Shown here one piece after another: positions 9,501 to 11,563 of a stretch of 11,563 bases of DNA (the stretch's first letter is position 1; each line of letters begins with the position of its first letter). This DNA comes from an uncultured Porphyromonadaceae bacterium (GTDB lineage: Bacteria; Bacteroidota; Bacteroidia; Bacteroidales; Muribaculaceae): contig CALJBF010000111.1 of NCBI GenBank assembly GCA_938027385.1, positions 1 through 11,563 of the forward strand, read 5' to 3'. The position numbers and the translations under genes are program-made. The notes below the pieces were generated by a model that did no database searches, was not told the origin of the DNA, and saw only the letters and a program-made list of their open reading frames with translations.

Positions 9501-10513
9501 AGTTTGACTGTCTTGATATGGTTTGAGTTCGACGCTATCGACAGGCCCCTCTCGTGACCGGCCCATATATTCCGACTGTCATCGGCATAGATGCACCATA
9601 TCTCGTTGTCAGAGAGACTGAGCTCCTGGCGTGAGTCATGCCTGAAATGCCGCAGCGAGTCGCGGGTAAGATCGAACACTCCGTTGTCGGTGCCGACGAT
9701 CAGATGGCCGTCAGTCCCCTCGGCAAGGCTTTTGACTACATTATTGTCCATCACTGAGACGCGCGACCAGCCGTCATTTGCCGGAGTATACTCATACAAC
9801 GCCCCCTCTGTACCTATAAAGATGCTATGGCTGTCAGCCGATTCTACCATTGTATTGACAAACAGGTTCTTGTGGGCCGGTATACCGACTTCGGCCCTCA
9901 CCGGCCTGAAACGGTGCCCGCGGCTGTCCCACCGCGCCAGGCCATTGTATGTGCCGGCATAAAGTATGCCGCGGCTGTCGCGCAGCATCGAATACACCGA
10001 CTTGTGCGGCAATCCAGCCGAATGGTCTGTGACAGTGCCGTCGGCAAGCGATAGCCGGTATATGCCATACAGACTTCCGACCCAGAGCGTGCCGTCATAA
10101 GCGAGCATGCACCTTATCTCCTTGGGCATCTGCTTGTGGGCCGGTGTCACACGCCCTGTGCCCATGTCGAAAGTCATAAGGCCGTTGTTAGTCCCCAGAT
10201 AAAGCAGCCGCCCCTCTTCTACAATGGCATGTATGTGCAGCCCCCTGAGCTCATTTTCGCCCACGGGATGCACAGTAACTCCGTCATAGAAAAAAAGCCC
10301 CTTGTTGGTGCCCACCCACATTATGCCACGGCTGTCGCGGTAGAGGCTGAACACTACAGTCTTGCGTCCGTCGACTTCCACGTTCTTCCAGGCGAATTCA
10401 GGTTCCGGCAACCGCGGTACGGCATAAGCCGCAACGGGCGCCAGCCACAACCACGCCACGATGACTAACAATAAATATCTTATGGTGTTTCCGATGGATG
10501 CAAGAAGTTTCAT
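6587..10513 (-). CDS. Hybrid two-component system (HTCS) sensor-regulator
   Basis: A 1308-residue one-protein signalling system that senses a glycan fragment in the periplasm and activates PUL transcription. Domain order (residues): signal peptide ~1-31 (cleavage after AYA); fourteen Reg_prop-type beta-propeller repeats at ~53-648 of the pattern (V/I)xx(I/L)xxDSRGxhWxGTxxGL, enough for two seven-bladed propellers; a Y_Y_Y domain at ~687-761; one membrane helix at ~767-790; histidine kinase with SSISHDLKTPLSM (His823), N-box NLLSNACKYS, G1 DDGVGIS and G2 GTGLGL; a receiver at ~1053-1167 with acidic pair ED (1058-1059), phospho-acceptor Asp1101 in IIVDEMMP, Thr1131 and Lys1153; and an AraC-type HTH at ~1192-1299 (EISYMVGFKTPSYFARCF). 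All catalytic residues are present. The ATG at 10513 is chosen because it begins a clean signal peptide. An 11-codon extension from a TTG would run through the -7 promoter element. The gene has its own terminator and probably regulates itself. Confidence 0.96.
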   Translation of the reverse strand: MKLLASIGNTIRYLLLVIVAWLWLAPVAAYAVPRLPEPEFAWKNVEVDGRKTVVFSLYRDSRGIMWVGTNKGLFFYDGVTVHPVGENELRGLHIHAIVEEGRLLYLGTNNGLMTFDMGTGRVTPAHKQMPKEIRCMLAYDGTLWVGSLYGIYRLSLADGTVTDHSAGLPHKSVYSMLRDSRGILYAGTYNGLARWDSRGHRFRPVRAEVGIPAHKNLFVNTMVESADSHSIFIGTEGALYEYTPANDGWSRVSVMDNNVVKSLAEGTDGHLIVGTDNGVFDLTRDSLRHFRHDSRQELSLSDNEIWCIYADDSRNIWAGHERGLSIASNSNHIKTVKLSALANSGESNEIHAIFRDSRNDLWLGGANGVIRLAEGIAPRWYRHTDSPGTLSHNCIRAIDEDSDHNIWLSTDAGLNRYDRRADRFDVFHVVDRLGEHNSNWVYAIEEDDSRLWVGSFLGGLHGVDKSKFRGPGGTVVSDVSLNTDSHDRASALPNDQINNVVTDAEGNLWILLFRDNTLIRYTPADGSVRKFDLYALTGGYPEHICADSRGRVWCAFSGGVIVFDSRGNHRVVRIPHTNSDENVYAIGKVGNGVWLSTQSNVWRIDGDTYETTILPVAARGYTAIYEDSITGNVLLGGIDEIVEVDSRGIGDSTDYRSIRLILHDRGRGDFDLSDPLGGAKGLTIPYGGGVTLVVSTLDYSPDSPRRYMYKLAESASDTTGGWVIMPEGVNTLTLSDLKMGRYRVLVKVVGSPAEPVSVPLRVRPPWWLSWWAVCVYVLLAAFVLCWVIWYTRRRNLRVFREQERQTALENVEKKLTFLSSISHDLKTPLSMIMGPVSLMKERARDPEIRKSLETVYDNAVRLNNMIHRTLELQNLDEGAENLLILSTFDVVEFCRGVFDLFRENNPQKKFVFHSSCPSLFIEADAVKFESVITNLLSNACKYSADDATISCGISRAGDNVEIAVSDDGVGISAVDQPLVFQRMFRAPATAKLREGTGLGLYLIKKYLELMHGNISLYSREGEGTSFVVTLPAKDTAIPEARRDSAGDGADRPKILVVEDNLQISRFITGMLEVQYTCFTAENGRSGLAIAASIIPDLIIVDEMMPIMNGLEMVRRLKQQPRLASVPVIMLTAKSDNRTENESIKLGIDVFMAKPFDPASLSGRISQLLKGRSEIKEKVRIQAITEAESRPIEAESVNEKALARIASVIEQNVSDPDLNVSRLCELCGMPEKQLYRLIKKYMGTAPLDYIRRVRLQKAAVLLAQQRFTVSEISYMVGFKTPSYFARCFQNQYGVKPSQYRSDDDTVGHK

Positions 10514-10533
10514 GGTATCTGGTTTTTCTTCTG

Positions 10534-10541
10534 CAAATATA
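10534..10541 (-). promoter_or_regulatory. Candidate -7 promoter element of the HTCS gene
   Basis: TATATTTG on the minus strand fits TAnnTTTG exactly, 20 bases before the HTCS ATG, and predicts a short leader of roughly 14-16 bases. No -33 TTTG is present. At about that position lies a perfect small dyad, CACGC-ATC-GCGTG (10557-10569). The element overlaps the in-frame extension upstream of the ATG, which supports starting the protein at 10513. Confidence 0.55.
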
Positions 10542-10593
10542 GGCAAAACACACGAGCACGCATCGCGTGAGCACCATATAATAACTAGTCATT

Positions 10594-10621
10594 TCAGACA
10601 ATCCATGCAACAGAACAGACA
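10594..10621 (-). promoter_or_regulatory. Candidate HTCS operator in front of the HTCS gene (second copy)
   Basis: TCAGACAA, five variable bases, GCAACA, one variable base, AACAGACA (plus-strand reading) matches the site upstream of the SusC operon at 22 of 28 positions. All mismatches fall in the two spacer segments. CAGACA occurs at 10595 and 10616, again 21 bp apart. The gap to the -7 element is 52 bases, against 30 at the SusC operon. The 22-bp difference is close to two helical turns, so both sites would face the polymerase on a similar side. It also lies about 180 bases upstream of the divergent LTxxQ gene. Confidence 0.58.
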
Positions 10622-10668
10622 CCACACCCCTCTTGACCCAAACAATGGTTTAATCCGGTCCTTAAGTT

Positions 10669-10684
10669 TTATAAAATTTTATAA
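10669..10684. repeat. Perfect 16-bp AT-only palindrome in the divergent intergenic region
   Basis: TTATAAAATTTTATAA is its own reverse complement over all 16 bases. It lies between the HTCS and LTxxQ genes, about 120 bases upstream of the LTxxQ start codon. It could be an operator or simply promoter-associated AT-rich DNA; an AT-only palindrome is weaker evidence than a mixed one. Three GTTAAA words follow at 10701, 10712 and 10730. Confidence 0.4.
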
Positions 10685-10693
10685 TACTGTTTG
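10685..10693 (+). promoter_or_regulatory. Tentative -7-like element for the LTxxQ gene
   Basis: TACTGTTTG resembles TAnnTTTG but has one extra spacer base. It directly follows the AT-only palindrome and would give a leader of about 100 bases. No good -33 partner is seen. I found no better match on the plus strand between 10520 and 10802, so this is only the best of weak candidates. Confidence 0.2.
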
Positions 10694-10802
10694 CCAAAGG
10701 GTTAAATTAGAGTTAAACACTGCATCAATGTTAAACTGCGCGGTGTTATTCAAGTCAAAGAACCAAACAAAGCGAAAAATCAACAACTTAACGAAAAGAT
10801 AT

Positions 10803-11363
10803 ATGAAAAAGACTGTTTTAGGTTTAGCTATCGCAGCCATGTCGTTCACCGCTTTCGGCACCATGGCCCAGACAACCAACAATAACAACGCCGTAGCCAC
10901 CTGCAACAATGAGCAGGTATGCACCGCAAACACCAAATGCCCCAAAGGGGAGTGCAACCTTTTCGAGGGCCTGAATCTCACCGAAACCCAGAAAGCACAG
11001 CTGCAGAAACTCAACGCCAACCGCAAAGCCTCGCGCGAGCAACTGGCAAAAGCACGCAAAGAGAACAAAATGCGCACTGACTCGGCCGCACGCGCTGACC
11101 GCCGCGCCTCGAAAAAACAGTACCTCGAAGAGGTGAAGGCCATCATCGGCCCCGACCAGTATGTGACTTTCCTTGAGAATGTCTACATCAACGGGGGCAA
11201 CGGCCAGCGTCCCGGCAACAAGGCCGCTTTCGCCAAGGAGAACCGCGGCAAAGCCCATGCAATGCGTCCGGGCAAAGGTGACCGCAAGCTCCGCCGCGAC
11301 GGCAAAGTCCAAGGCAAGATGGTGAAAGCCTCGCTCACCCAGGCCCAGGCCCAGAGCAACTAA
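10803..11363 (+). CDS. Small exported Spy/CpxP-like LTxxQ protein
   Basis: A 186-residue exported protein. The ATG at 10803 begins a signal peptide (MKKTVLGLAIAAMSF) with a likely cut after MA22, before Gln23; longer in-frame starts have no signal peptide and are rejected. The mature N-terminus holds four cysteines at 34, 40, 46 and 51. Then LNLTETQ (LTxxQ motif at 59-63) begins a charged helical region (~60-115), followed by IGPDQYVTFLENVY at 115-128, equivalent to the second LTxxQ-like element of Spy/CpxP proteins. Residues ~131-186 form a Gly-, Lys- and Arg-rich tail. Family knowledge: Spy and CpxP are periplasmic chaperone or stress-sensor proteins. Here the family link rests on the motif and helical pattern only; the cysteine cluster and basic tail are additions. 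It is transcribed divergently from the HTCS with a 289-base gap. Whether it belongs functionally to the PUL is unknown; it could be an unrelated envelope-stress gene. Confidence 0.75.
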   Translation: MKKTVLGLAIAAMSFTAFGTMAQTTNNNNAVATCNNEQVCTANTKCPKGECNLFEGLNLTETQKAQLQKLNANRKASREQLAKARKENKMRTDSAARADRRASKKQYLEEVKAIIGPDQYVTFLENVYINGGNGQRPGNKAAFAKENRGKAHAMRPGKGDRKLRRDGKVQGKMVKASLTQAQAQSN

Positions 11364-11415
11364 CCGGGTTCATAATATCCCGTATCCGGTCTGTCCGACT
11401 GATATTCAGGGTAGT

Positions 11416-11513
11416 CATTGTAGTGTCGCTACATGTAGCGACCGCAGATCCAACGAGTCAGCAAACCACTGATTCATGCGGAACAAGCGGTCGCTACATG
11501 TAGCGACCCAATG
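11416..11513. repeat. REPIN-like doublet of an 18-bp palindrome
   Basis: The perfect palindrome GTCGCTACATGTAGCGAC occurs twice, at 11425-11442 and 11490-11507. Including flanking CGC/GCG, the two copies form a 21-bp inverted repeat (11425-11445 and 11487-11507). Short outer arms CATTG (11416) and CAATG (11509) extend it past a small internal loop. The 41-base centre has its own stem, GAGTCAG/CTGATTC (11455-11475, one G-T pair). The element starts 52 bases after the LTxxQ stop, where no ordinary terminator is seen. Paired short palindromes in inverted arrangement between genes resemble REP doublets (REPINs), which are moved by RAYT transposases. Alternatively it may act as an mRNA 3'-end structure or protein-binding site. 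No transposase gene is present in the window. Confidence 0.6.
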
Positions 11514-11534
11514 CTATTAACTTAACAGATGTGG

Positions 11535-11549
11535 GCGTCTGAAAGACGC
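11535..11549 (+). terminator. Small hairpin near the right edge, possible terminator
   Basis: GCGTCT-GAA-AGACGC is a perfect 6-bp stem with a 3-base loop, followed on the plus strand by TGATTTATT, which is only moderately T-rich. It could end the transcript of the LTxxQ gene, about 170 bases after its stop, or be part of a repeat that continues past the edge. Apart from this hairpin and the palindrome doublet, I see no gene in 11364-11563. Confidence 0.35.
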
Positions 11550-11563
11550 TGATTTATTCATAA

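Noticed and set aside
10514..10546. 11-codon extension of the HTCS from a TTG codon
   Set aside because: It contains the consensus -7 element TATATTTG, and the ATG at 10513 begins a clean signal peptide.
10461..10802. Long N-terminal extension of the LTxxQ protein
   Set aside because: It runs antisense through the HTCS start and both candidate promoters. The ATG at 10803 gives a textbook signal peptide.
11366..11410. Short complementary segments (AATATC/GATATT and CTGA-TAT-TCAG) after the LTxxQ stop
   Set aside because: The stems are short and AT-rich with no T-tract, so they do not support a terminator call.
11425..11507. Possible CRISPR array from two identical palindromic repeats
   Set aside because: There are only two 18-bp units, with self-complementary flanks and a 47-base gap that itself folds, and no cas gene. 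A REP-type doublet explains it better.

Overview
The window looks like a chromosomal segment of a gut-type Bacteroidota. The evidence is a SusC/SusD pair, a one-protein hybrid two-component system (HTCS), Bacteroidota-type promoter -7 elements (TAnnTTTG), start codons with no clear Shine-Dalgarno, and GC-rich coding DNA set against AT-rich gaps. The codon use and the small LTxxQ protein at the right suggest Muribaculaceae, but that is an impression and was not tested.

Layout. Positions 91-6400 (minus strand) hold a tight three-gene operon transcribed right to left: a SusC-like TonB-dependent transporter, a SusD-like glycan-binding lipoprotein and a SusE-like surface lipoprotein, separated by only 16 and 18 bases. 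Upstream of it on the same strand is an HTCS gene (6587-10513) with its own promoter and a strong intrinsic terminator. To the right, on the plus strand, is a small exported Spy/CpxP-like LTxxQ protein (10803-11363). After it comes a non-coding tail with a striking doublet of an 18-bp perfect palindrome (REPIN-like) and a small hairpin at the edge.

How it works together. This is the binding, import and regulatory core of a polysaccharide utilisation locus (PUL). SusD- and SusE-like proteins capture glycan at the cell surface, and the SusC-like channel imports oligosaccharides. The HTCS periplasmic double propeller senses a breakdown product, and its cytoplasmic kinase, receiver and AraC-type domains switch on the operon. 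No glycoside hydrolase lies inside the window, so the enzymes are probably beyond the left edge or elsewhere, and the substrate cannot be named. A SusE-like partner makes an alpha-glucan a reasonable guess only.

The most useful new observation is a 28-bp bipartite sequence, TCAGACAA-N5-GCAACA-N-AACAGACA (plus-strand reading). It occurs once upstream of the SusC operon (6521-6548) and once upstream of the HTCS gene (10594-10621), in the same orientation relative to both genes. Each copy contains a CAGACA direct repeat with a 21-bp period, as expected for an AraC-type regulator. It is probably the HTCS operator and implies autoregulation. The rest is a conventional PUL; I see no mobile-element genes, phage genes, tRNA, rRNA or CRISPR array.
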